This document shows, piece by piece, positions 1 to 7,418 of a stretch of DNA of 64,000 bases (its first letter is position 1; each line of letters begins with the position of its first letter). Origin of the DNA: Acetobacter sp. (GTDB taxonomy: Bacteria > Pseudomonadota > Alphaproteobacteria > RF32 > CAG-239); the NCBI GenBank assembly GCA_023665325.1, contig JAMPED010000003.1:1-64000 (forward strand), written 5' to 3'. The notes beneath the pieces were generated by a model. That model was given only the letters and a program-made list of their open reading frames with translations. It did not search any database and was not told the DNA's origin. A program made the position numbers and the translations under genes.

Positions 1-239
1 CTTTTTCCAAAGTCAACAACTTTTTTTCAAAAAATGCATCTTTTTTTTCAAAATTACACCAATCTACTGTTTTTACTAAATTTTAATTTTACTAAAAAAA
101 TCAGTTTATCCGTTCAACGTTTTATACTATAGCCTAAAAGCACGACATTGTATAGATATTCTTTAGATGATACGCCATATTCCTTGGTTTTAGAATCTTT
201 ATTATTTCTTTGATTCTATTTAAATTTTTCATTTTTATC

Positions 240-268
240 TTGAAACAGACTCTAAAATGTGATATATT
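240..268 (+). promoter_or_regulatory. Putative sigma70 promoter of a small RNA
   Basis: TTGAAA at 240-245 and TATATT at 263-268 are separated by 17 bases. Transcription would start near 275. No gene follows directly, but a strong intrinsic terminator lies about 60-90 bases downstream, so the promoter most likely drives a short non-coding transcript. Confidence 0.45.
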
Positions 269-274
269 AAGTTT

Positions 275-363
275 AAAGTAAGAATAAAAAAAGACTCCTA
301 AAATATATATTCGACCTTAACAAACCTTACACCGTCAATCTCCCACTTGACGGTGTTTTTTAT
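275..363 (+). ncRNA. Candidate small RNA of about 90 nt
   Basis: A promoter-like sequence upstream and a 9-bp GC-containing terminator hairpin with a T run (stem arms 330-338 and 347-355) define a short transcription unit with no credible reading frame. The terminator loop reads TCTCCCAC. CU-rich loops that can bind Shine-Dalgarno sequences are known in alphaproteobacterial small RNAs, so a trans-acting role is possible. I do not recognise the family. The rest of positions 1-503 is AT-rich and shows nothing else I can support. Confidence 0.4.
330..363 (+). terminator. Intrinsic terminator
   Basis: Stem CACCGTCAA (330-338) pairs with TTGACGGTG (347-355) around an 8-base loop and is followed by TTTTTTATT. 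It has a canonical form and is oriented for + strand transcription. Confidence 0.8.
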
Positions 364-503
364 TATTTTAATCTATAATGTATCTAATCACTACAAATCT
401 TGTCCCTATCATTCCTTCATATTCTCTTTTGTGATAACTAAATAATTCTTGCATTTCTCGCCTCCTTTTTATATTCTTTGCTTGCTTATTTAATTATTAT
501 AGT

Positions 504-824
504 ATGGATACATTATTTTATTTCAGAAAGGATTTCCTACCTTTCTACATTTGGGCATTTGGCTGTATCGCTTTTTGTATTTTAGCGCTTTTGTGGATTC
601 TATGGTTTAAAAAAAGTATGAAATCTCTAAACAAGATAGATTCAACAATTATGCTCTGTACATACAAACATCGAATCAGCCAGTTTCTATTTGGCATTTT
701 TTTCTGTTTACTCAGCATCGTTCCTCTTTTATATTTTTTAACAGGGCAACGATTCTCGTGTTTTTTAGAAGGAGTGCTTTTTATCGGATTCGGCATTATG
801 CTGTACCCCTTTTTAAAAAAGTAA
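504..824 (+). CDS. Small predicted membrane protein
   Basis: This is a 106-residue frame. It has three hydrophobic stretches, at about residues 13-35, 58-80 and 84-103, separated by basic segments, as in a small inner-membrane protein. It ends in Lys-Lys just before an intrinsic terminator. No clear ribosome binding site precedes the ATG: a TATAGT hexamer sits directly before it, so the start may be further in or the mRNA leaderless. I recognise no family. It may also be a spurious or decayed frame. Confidence 0.4.
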   Translation: MDTLFYFRKDFLPFYIWAFGCIAFCILALLWILWFKKSMKSLNKIDSTIMLCTYKHRISQFLFGIFFCLLSIVPLLYFLTGQRFSCFLEGVLFIGFGIMLYPFLKK

Positions 825-828
825 AAAA

Positions 829-854
829 ATACCGGATTAACCGGTATTTTTTAT
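829..854 (+). terminator. Intrinsic terminator after the small membrane protein
   Basis: ATACCGG (829-835) pairs with CCGGTAT (841-847) around a 5-base loop and is followed by TTTTTTATTT. Confidence 0.75.
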
Positions 855-915
855 TTGGCGGATATATTTCTCTATATTATATTTATTGTATAAATAAATT
901 ATCTGGAGAATCGAT

Positions 916-1275
916 ATGACTATTTTATTCATTGAATATCCCAAATGTTCAACTTGTCAAAGAGCAAAAAAATGGCTTCTTGATCACCATATAGATTTTG
1001 AAGACAGGCATATTGTTGAAGAAAATCCATCAATAAATGAATTAAAAGAATGGCTACCAATTTCTCACAAACCAATTAAAAGCTTTTTCAACACTAGTGG
1101 GTTGCTTTATAAATCTATGGATTTAAAAAATAGATTACCCACAATGTCAGAAGACGAATCCATTAGTTTACTTGCAAGTAATGGTATGCTTGTAAAACGC
1201 CCTCTTATTATTGGTGACGACTATGTCCTTATTGGCTTTAAAGAAGCGGAATGGCTAGCGACACTAGTCAAATAA
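916..1275 (+). CDS. ArsC/Spx-family thioredoxin-fold protein
   Basis: The 119-residue protein has the size and layout of the ArsC/Spx/YffB family. An N-terminal beta strand leads into Cys-Ser-Thr-Cys at residues 12-15, a CxxC redox site. A conserved 'KRPLIIGDDYVLIGFKE' segment lies near the C-terminus. Family members are arsenate reductases, glutathione-dependent reductases or (Spx, MgsR) transcription regulators; Spx regulators act mainly in Firmicutes, so a reductase-like role is more likely here. GGAG precedes the ATG at good spacing. The 3' end overlaps the convergent ATPase gene by 12 bases. Confidence 0.8.
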   Translation: MTILFIEYPKCSTCQRAKKWLLDHHIDFEDRHIVEENPSINELKEWLPISHKPIKSFFNTSGLLYKSMDLKNRLPTMSEDESISLLASNGMLVKRPLIIGDDYVLIGFKEAEWLATLVK

Positions 1276-2388
1276 TGGGTGCCCTAAATTCATCTTACTT
1301 TTCTGCGCCTCAATAATTGTATTGAGATTTAATTTTCCTGTGCGAATCATCCCTCTTACAGCGCATCCACTAGTTAGACTCGGATTCGCGAATATGGTTT
1401 CAACAGATAGTCTACGTGGTGATCCCTCTAAACGCTGATAAATACATCCTAAGAATCCATTTGCAATAAGCTCGTATGCCATCTCCTCTGTTATTCCGCT
1501 TGATGCGGCATATTTTCCTAAAGCATTAACAGCATCGGTTACATTATTACCGTGAATCGTAGAAAAAACCAAATGCCCAGATGTTGCAGCACGCAATAGT
1601 TCCACTGCTGCTTCTGGCGTTCTTATCTCACCAACATAAATATATTTAGGTTTAGAGCGTAATGCTGATTTAATTCCCTCGCTCCAATGTCCTTCTGGTG
1701 GGACTGTTTGTTTGCATAACCCTAAATCCCCTCTAACTGTTTGATATACTCCATCCAGAGGCATTTCTATCGGATCTTCAATAGTAAAAGCATAGCCGCC
1801 CTCCATCTGAAGATATTTTTTAATCAACGCAGCAATACTTGTGCTCTTACCACTTCCTGTTGCACCAGTAAATAAAATAAGTCCCGTTTTATTTGCTAAA
1901 GATAATAGTTGCTGATAAACGCCTTTAGGCAAACCGAGTCTTTCTATATCAGGAATACTTTTAGGCATTTTTCGAGCACAGAATTGTTCACCCTCTAAAG
2001 CAATTGTCCGCTCAATTCGATAGTTGCCTTCTTTATAATGAATCGAATAGCTGCTACTTTTACCATCATATTTATTAACGACCTCTTCCACAAATTCAGA
2101 CAAATCCGTGTAATTTGCAATCATTAAGCCACTATTACTTTTACCGCTCCAGACATAACATTTCTTATCAGGTGTAATATATAAATCTGAAAATTTTGCT
2201 TCACTAATCGATATCTTTTCTTCCACATTTTCTTCTTTTTTAGGAGGAATAATCGCTTCATTTTTTAATAACTCAGCACTGCTTAAAGCTGAGCCTCTTC
2301 CTGCCGCATCGTTACGCGAAGGTTTGGCTGTTTGATTTTCTTGAGTTGGAGCTTTTGTCTCATTCTTTTCTTTATTAAATAATCCCAT
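1264..2388 (-). CDS. PilT/DotB-type secretion or pilus ATPase
   Basis: The 374-residue protein belongs to the PilT/GspE/DotB hexameric ATPases. Residues 1-60 are a polar, disordered tail. A PAS-like N-terminal domain follows. Walker A GATGSGKST is at about 175-183, an Asp-box 'TIEDPIEMPL' follows, a Walker B-like 'YIYVGEIRTPEAA' comes next, and a His box is at 'VFSTIHGNNV'. It could power pilus retraction (the window has two pilin-like genes) or serve as the DotB/TraJ ATPase of a type IVB secretion system (a VirD4-like coupling protein lies at 54-56 kb). The gene stands alone, with no pilus or Dot neighbours, so the sequence does not settle which system it serves. Confidence 0.8.
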   Translation of the reverse strand: MGLFNKEKNETKAPTQENQTAKPSRNDAAGRGSALSSAELLKNEAIIPPKKEENVEEKISISEAKFSDLYITPDKKCYVWSGKSNSGLMIANYTDLSEFVEEVVNKYDGKSSSYSIHYKEGNYRIERTIALEGEQFCARKMPKSIPDIERLGLPKGVYQQLLSLANKTGLILFTGATGSGKSTSIAALIKKYLQMEGGYAFTIEDPIEMPLDGVYQTVRGDLGLCKQTVPPEGHWSEGIKSALRSKPKYIYVGEIRTPEAAVELLRAATSGHLVFSTIHGNNVTDAVNALGKYAASSGITEEMAYELIANGFLGCIYQRLEGSPRRLSVETIFANPSLTSGCAVRGMIRTGKLNLNTIIEAQKSKMNLGHPLFD

Positions 2389-2495
2389 TTTATTTCACCT
2401 GCATTTTATAATTTTATCTAATTTTAAGGCTAATTATATTGAGAATTAGTTAATTTTACATCACAGAATCAAAAGAATCTTAAAATATCTTAATT

Positions 2496-2526
2496 GAAAA
2501 AGCCGCCCATAAAGGACGGCTTTTTG
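2496..2526 (-). terminator. Intrinsic terminator of the tRNA-Gly gene
   Basis: AAAAGCCGcCC pairs with GGaCGGCTTTT across a 5-base loop, with A and T runs on both sides. It sits directly 3' of the minus-strand tRNA and would work in both directions. Confidence 0.75.
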
Positions 2527-2529
2527 AAT

Positions 2530-2604
2530 TGGAGCGGGCAATGGGATTCGGACCCACGACATCAACCTTGGCAAGGTTGCGCTCTACCCCTGAGCTATAC
2601 CCGC
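2530..2604 (-). tRNA. tRNA-Gly (anticodon GCC)
   Basis: Read on the minus strand, the 7-bp acceptor stem GCGGGTA/TGCCCGC closes with one G-T pair. D, anticodon and T arms are intact. The anticodon stem CAACC/GGTTG holds the loop TTGCCAA, giving anticodon GCC. The 3' CCA is encoded. Confidence 0.95.
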
Positions 2605-2623
2605 ATTGTTTTAACGATTGTGT

Positions 2624-2651
2624 TTTATAACATACTTTTTTATTATTGCAA
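2624..2651 (-). promoter_or_regulatory. Promoter of tRNA-Gly
   Basis: On the minus strand, TTGCAA (2651-2646) and TATAAA (2629-2624) are 16 bases apart and lie about 20 bases upstream of the tRNA 5' end. Confidence 0.55.
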
Positions 2652-2797
2652 GATATTTTTTTATTCATTTTGCATTTTTATTGTAACTTTTTGTATTTTC
2701 TACAATAAATTTTATTATAACCGACTTCATCCTTTTAATAAATTATATAGAATTTTATCGTATATATTAGTTATCGTCATTATTAGAGGAACTACTG

Positions 2798-2929
2798 ATG
2801 GAAAAAAATGTGAAGAAAAATAAAGATATTCGTTTTGAAAAAGAGGCTAAAGCACTCAAAAAGAATCTGGAAAAAAGAAAAAAGCAGGAAAAAGAATTAA
2901 AAACTTTAAAAGAAAATAAAAAAGTTTAG
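2798..2929 (+). CDS. Small Lys/Glu-rich protein upstream of murA
   Basis: This 43-residue frame begins with ATG after AGAGGA and ends 33 bases before murA. The product is highly charged, dominated by Lys and Glu, and probably one long helix or disordered. As I recall, a small basic protein of this kind commonly precedes murA in alphaproteobacteria, which supports it as a real gene. Function is unknown; nucleic-acid binding is a guess from charge alone. Confidence 0.6.
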   Translation: MEKNVKKNKDIRFEKEAKALKKNLEKRKKQEKELKTLKENKKV

Positions 2930-2962
2930 TAATTTATCGCCTATATATCGAAAGGATAGACT

Positions 2963-4255
2963 ATGGATAAAATCAAAATTATTGGTGGAAATACCCTCAA
3001 TGGAAAAATTTTTATTAGTGGGGCTAAGAATGCGGCATTACCATTAGTTTGCGCCTCTTTATTATCTGATGAGGAAATTAGTTTACAAAATATTCCGGCT
3101 CTTTCTGATATCACTTTTCTAAATAGTCTTTTGAAATATATGGGGATGAAAATTTGCGAATCCGAAGATACACAAAATGGTTATTCTTCTAAAACTTATA
3201 CATATCAAGCTGATGATATTCGTGAACTTGTTGCTCCATACGATTTTGTACGCAAGATGCGGGCATCTTATTATGTATTAGGTCCTTTACTAGCTCGTTT
3301 TAAACACGCCGAGCTTTCTCTTCCTGGCGGATGCGCAATCGGAGCGCGTCCTATTGATATTCATTTGACATCACTAGAACAGATGGGAGCGAAAATTGAA
3401 ATTAAAAATGGATATGTTGTAGCTGATGCGCCAGAGGGACTTAAGGGTGCTCACGTTATTTTCCATAAAGCCTCTGTAGGAGCAACTTGTAATATTTTAA
3501 TGGCTGCGACTCTAGCAAAAGGAACAACGCGAATCGAAAATGCCGCAAAAGAACCTGAAATTGCCAATTTAATTGATTTACTCAATGCGATGGGCGCACG
3601 AATCGAAGGACGTGGCACATCCATTTTAACAATTGAGGGTGTTACGAAATTACATACCGCGAAAATAGCTGTTTTACCAGATAGAATCGAAGCTGGCTCA
3701 TATGCCATCGCTGCCGCTATCACCAAAGGTCGAATCGAACTTATCAATGCAGATGCGGAGCATTTACAACAACCTTTACGTACACTAGAAAAGATGGGCG
3801 TAGGCATTGAGGTTACTGATAATTCCATTATTATTGATGGCAGAAATAAAACTATTATCGGGGAAGATATTTACACTGATTATTACCCTGGTTTTCCGAC
3901 TGATTTGCAAGCTCAGTTTATGGCTTTGATGACTGTTGCCGAAGGTGCATCTTTGGTGACGGAAAGTATTTGGGAGAATCGCTTTATGCACGTACCAGAA
4001 CTTTGCCGAATGGGCGCTAACATTAACATTCACGGTCACGCATCTGCGATTGTTCGCGGTGTAAAAAAACTTTCTGGCGCTCCAGTTATGGCAACTGATT
4101 TGCGGGCTTCTTTTGCTCTTATCTTAGCGGGACTCGTCGCTGAAGGGGAAACAATTGTTAATCGTGTTTACCACCTTGACCGAGGTTATGAAAAATTAGA
4201 AGAAAAGCTAAAAGCTGTTGGCGCAAATATTGAACGAATTAGAGAGGCTGATTAA
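2963..4255 (+). CDS. murA: UDP-N-acetylglucosamine 1-carboxyvinyltransferase
   Basis: MurA transfers enolpyruvate from PEP to UDP-GlcNAc in the cytoplasm, the first committed step of peptidoglycan synthesis. The 430-residue product is full length for the family. It shows the N-terminal 'SGAKNAALPL' loop (Lys22, Asn23) and the active-site loop 'LPGGCAIGARP' with catalytic Cys at residue 124, so it should be fosfomycin-sensitive. An AAAGGAT ribosome binding site precedes the ATG. The 3' end overlaps the convergent glycosyltransferase gene by 17 bases. Confidence 0.97.
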   Translation: MDKIKIIGGNTLNGKIFISGAKNAALPLVCASLLSDEEISLQNIPALSDITFLNSLLKYMGMKICESEDTQNGYSSKTYTYQADDIRELVAPYDFVRKMRASYYVLGPLLARFKHAELSLPGGCAIGARPIDIHLTSLEQMGAKIEIKNGYVVADAPEGLKGAHVIFHKASVGATCNILMAATLAKGTTRIENAAKEPEIANLIDLLNAMGARIEGRGTSILTIEGVTKLHTAKIAVLPDRIEAGSYAIAAAITKGRIELINADAEHLQQPLRTLEKMGVGIEVTDNSIIIDGRNKTIIGEDIYTDYYPGFPTDLQAQFMALMTVAEGASLVTESIWENRFMHVPELCRMGANINIHGHASAIVRGVKKLSGAPVMATDLRASFALILAGLVAEGETIVNRVYHLDRGYEKLEEKLKAVGANIERIREAD

Positions 4256-5297
4256 CCGTATCATAAAGCAGTTGATAAAGTTGCTTAAAATGGCGGCATA
4301 ATTTTAATTCTTCTTTATTATATTGTGAGGCAAAATCATTTAGAGCTTGCACTGCTTTTTTGGCACATTCTTCTATTGGTTGATTATGACGCCGGAGATT
4401 TGCAATACTCATCACCCACGAAAAAAGAAGAGCATCTAACATATACATTTGATTAATATGTGAACTTTCTATAAATTCTTTTTGTCTTTTCCACAATTCA
4501 AGTGTCTTAGGGATTCCCGTCATTAATTTTTCACTTTTGGAAACACTATCAGCTCTATTGTGAAAATCATATACGGGTAGAGTCGTAGCGTAAATTTTAG
4601 GATTGTTAAAATATGCTTGAAAATTAAATAACACATCCTCCCCAAGTGTATCTATAAATTTAATATTAAAAGTATCTAAAAAATTTTTTTTATAAAATTG
4701 CCCGTGAGCGAATCCCATATAAAATAAATCACTATGCGCATCTTTTCCGTAAAACGGAGAAAGTAACGCTAATCTATCTATATAATGAGCGATATATTTT
4801 TTTTCTTCTGGAGAATTTTTAGCTACCTTTTCCCCTTGTGTATTTTTCACCCATTCTCTGTCATATACGTCGTAATAATTTGTTAAAACTATATCAGGAT
4901 GATGCACTTTAATAATTCTTTCTATATTTTCAAAAGCATTTGGCTCGAACCAATCATCGTTATCTATAAATGTTATATATTTGTTTTTTGCTGCTTTCAT
5001 TCCGGTGTTACGAGCGCCAGAAATTCCTTGATTTTTCTGATTTATAACAATCAAATTCGGATGTTTTTCAGAATATTGCTTTAAAATATCTAAACTTTTA
5101 TCTGTTGACCCATCATTTACGGCAATAACTTCAAAATCTCCATCTTGAATAAATATACTATCTAAACAACGAGCTAAATATTTTTCAGCATTATAAACTG
5201 GAATGACCACGCTGATAGTGATTTTTTGTTGTATATATTTATATACCCCCAAGCTAAGCATTAAAGTAATAAAGATTAAAATCCATATTTTTTTCAT
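4239..5297 (-). CDS. Family 2 glycosyltransferase with N-terminal membrane anchor
   Basis: A single hydrophobic helix at residues 4-20 anchors a cytoplasmic GT-A domain. The domain starts 'ISVVIPVYNAEKYLARCLDSI' and carries 'VNDGSTDKS' and the metal-binding 'IDNDDWF' (DxD). The C-terminal ~130 residues are helical and typical of capsule or LPS GT2 enzymes. It probably adds sugars to a surface polysaccharide from a nucleotide-sugar donor; the substrate cannot be told. It is convergent with murA and shares 17 bases with it. No polysaccharide cluster surrounds it. Confidence 0.85.
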   Translation of the reverse strand: MKKIWILIFITLMLSLGVYKYIQQKITISVVIPVYNAEKYLARCLDSIFIQDGDFEVIAVNDGSTDKSLDILKQYSEKHPNLIVINQKNQGISGARNTGMKAAKNKYITFIDNDDWFEPNAFENIERIIKVHHPDIVLTNYYDVYDREWVKNTQGEKVAKNSPEEKKYIAHYIDRLALLSPFYGKDAHSDLFYMGFAHGQFYKKNFLDTFNIKFIDTLGEDVLFNFQAYFNNPKIYATTLPVYDFHNRADSVSKSEKLMTGIPKTLELWKRQKEFIESSHINQMYMLDALLFSWVMSIANLRRHNQPIEECAKKAVQALNDFASQYNKEELKLCRHFKQLYQLLYDTVNQPL

Positions 5298-5358
5298 AAT
5301 CTTCTCCTGATATTTAGAGAGATTGTATTCTCTTAATGCAAATATGCAAGAAAACTTA

Positions 5359-6288
5359 TTATAAAATTTTCAGTTGTTTATATAATGGTAAGTCTGTACG
5401 GATATTAAGGTATTGGCAACCGAATCGCTTGCAAAAGTTTTCCATCGCTTTGCGCTGTTCAGCAAAATATTGATAATATGTATCTTTAAAAGCCTCTGGA
5501 GATGTATTAAATACTAACTTTTCACCATTATATTCTGCCATATATTCTCCATTCTCAGGAGGAATTTCTTCAATATAATCAAAAACATTTACACAATAGA
5601 CTCGGCAACGTTTTGTTAACGCCACAAGAGCTTTTTGTGCTTTTTCTGTTGTATTTTTAAAATCACTAATGACAAATACTACAGCACGACTTTTTACGCT
5701 AAACTGCAATATTTGTAGAGGAGCAATTATATCAGCTTCTTTTTTCTCTTTTACTGTGGTTAAAATATTTTTGCTCGTCTCTGATATTGCCTTAAATATT
5801 GCCATTAAATTCTTTTGATTATTTTGTGGTTTAAAGACTTTTGTTTCCACTCCATCATACAATAAAAGTCCAAACCTATCTTTATTTGCCATACTTTGCC
5901 ATCCTAGCAAAGCCGCAACTTTGGCTGCCGAAACTGATTTTAGCTCTTTTTTAGTCCCAAAAAGCATATATGGTGACAAATCTAAAACAACATAAACTTC
6001 TCTATCTTTCTCTTCGGAAAAAACTTTTGTATATGTATCTCCTTTACGGGCGGTTACACGCCAATCTATATCGCGTACATCATCACCGAATCCATACGAG
6101 CGAACTTCCTCCAGCTCCATTCCTCGTCCTTTGAATGCTGAACGAATATCTCCAGCTCGGTCTGATGTTATATTATTATGACGCCGTTTGATATACGGCA
6201 GATATTTTTTTTGCTCTATAAGCTCATCCAAACCAGCATATAAACCGTTTGCATTTGGTGTTTCAATTATTTTCTTGTTAAAAAACAT
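5359..6288 (-). CDS. DUF58 / VWA-like protein partnered with MoxR
   Basis: The 309-residue protein contains the DUF58 signature 'EVRSYGFGDDVRDIDWRVTARKG' region near residues 60-82, followed by a von Willebrand A-like fold with 'VVLDLSPYM' and 'VFVISDF'. It has no hydrophobic N-terminal helices, unlike many DUF58 proteins, so it is probably cytoplasmic. It lies 19 bases downstream of the MoxR gene, an arrangement seen widely. Such pairs act in protein maturation or cofactor insertion into other complexes; the client here is unknown. Confidence 0.85.
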   Translation of the reverse strand: MFFNKKIIETPNANGLYAGLDELIEQKKYLPYIKRRHNNITSDRAGDIRSAFKGRGMELEEVRSYGFGDDVRDIDWRVTARKGDTYTKVFSEEKDREVYVVLDLSPYMLFGTKKELKSVSAAKVAALLGWQSMANKDRFGLLLYDGVETKVFKPQNNQKNLMAIFKAISETSKNILTTVKEKKEADIIAPLQILQFSVKSRAVVFVISDFKNTTEKAQKALVALTKRCRVYCVNVFDYIEEIPPENGEYMAEYNGEKLVFNTSPEAFKDTYYQYFAEQRKAMENFCKRFGCQYLNIRTDLPLYKQLKIL

Positions 6289-6307
6289 TTAAATACACCA
6301 TTTTAAT

Positions 6308-7297
6308 TTAAGGTAGCGGAACTGTTTTAAGCAAGGAAGTAATAACATCATCTGCAGTTATACCTTCCGCTTGCGCCTCAAAACTTAAAATAATACGATG
6401 GCGCAAAACATCATAAACAACAGCGTGAATATCCTCTGGGGTAACAAAATCACGTCCATCTAACCACGCATTTATTTTGGAGCATTTATCTAGAGCTATT
6501 GTAGCACGAGGGCTTGCACCAAATAATATATTATTTTTTAGAGTTTCATCATATTTTTCTGGATGACGAGTAGAAACAATTAGCTGCACTAGATATTCTT
6601 CTAGAGGTTCACTCATATGTATTGATAACACATCTTTGCGAGCGCGAAGCACATCTTCTATCTCTAATTTTCCTACTATCTGAGCAAACTCTTTCCAAGC
6701 GGGATCTTGCTCTTTAACTCCCTGCTGTTCACCTCGAACTAATTTTAAAATTTTACGCTCAACATCTGCTCCTGGTTGGTCAATTTTTATATACATTAAA
6801 AATCGATCTAACTGTGCCTCTGGTAGGTTATATGTTCCCTCCTGTTCAATCGGATTTTGGGTTGCAAGAACCATAAAAAGCTCTGGCAGGCGATATTGCT
6901 TACCGCCAACGCTGACTTGACGTTCAGCCATAGCTTCTAACAATGCGGATTGCACTTTTGCTGGTGCACGGTTTATTTCATCTGCTAAAACCATATTAGC
7001 AAAGATTGGACCTTTACGAAATTCAAAATCACAACGTTCAGCTATATAGATATCACTACCTGTAATGTCTGACGGCAGTAAATCTGGCGTAAATTGAATA
7101 CGATTATATGTCGCTTTAATACATTCGGAAAGAGTTTTAATTGCTTTTGTTTTTGCCAAACCTGGAGCCCCCTCCAGCAGTGCGTGTCCATCAGCTAAAA
7201 GCGTAATAATCAGTTTTTTTACTAATTCCTTCTGACCGATAATCCGGCTATCTAAATACTTCTGTAAAGCAATGATTTTTTCTTTAGCGTCGCTCAT
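6308..7297 (-). CDS. MoxR-family AAA+ ATPase
   Basis: The 329-residue AAA+ ATPase has Walker A GAPGLAKT at residues 43-50, Walker B 'MVLADEINRAP' at about 102-112, the sensor 1 segment 'FMVLATQNPIEQEGTY' and the C-terminal lid helices. This is the MoxR layout: a chaperone-like ATPase working with a VWA-type partner. The start has a strong GGGGGAA site, and the DUF58 partner follows in the same transcription unit. The usual further members (TPR and VWA membrane proteins) are absent. Confidence 0.92.
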   Translation of the reverse strand: MSDAKEKIIALQKYLDSRIIGQKELVKKLIITLLADGHALLEGAPGLAKTKAIKTLSECIKATYNRIQFTPDLLPSDITGSDIYIAERCDFEFRKGPIFANMVLADEINRAPAKVQSALLEAMAERQVSVGGKQYRLPELFMVLATQNPIEQEGTYNLPEAQLDRFLMYIKIDQPGADVERKILKLVRGEQQGVKEQDPAWKEFAQIVGKLEIEDVLRARKDVLSIHMSEPLEEYLVQLIVSTRHPEKYDETLKNNILFGASPRATIALDKCSKINAWLDGRDFVTPEDIHAVVYDVLRHRIILSFEAQAEGITADDVITSLLKTVPLP

Positions 7298-7418
7298 TAT
7301 TCCCCCAAATGTTTTATTTCTGTTCTAAAAGTAAATAAAATACTTTTCATTGACGAAAATATACTGTATAAGGCTATATATAAGATTCAATAAGGAAAAA
7401 TACAAGAAATTTTGTAAG

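Noticed and set aside
1..240. AT-rich stretch considered as a replication origin.
   Set aside because: No cluster of DnaA boxes and no dnaA, gidA, parA or hemE neighbours.
2480..2823. Frames across the tRNA-Gly gene on both strands.
   Set aside because: They read through a tRNA; not coding.
7350..7418. TTG start of the UvrD-type helicase 23 codons upstream.
   Set aside because: The added residues are unlike the family and no ribosome binding site is present.
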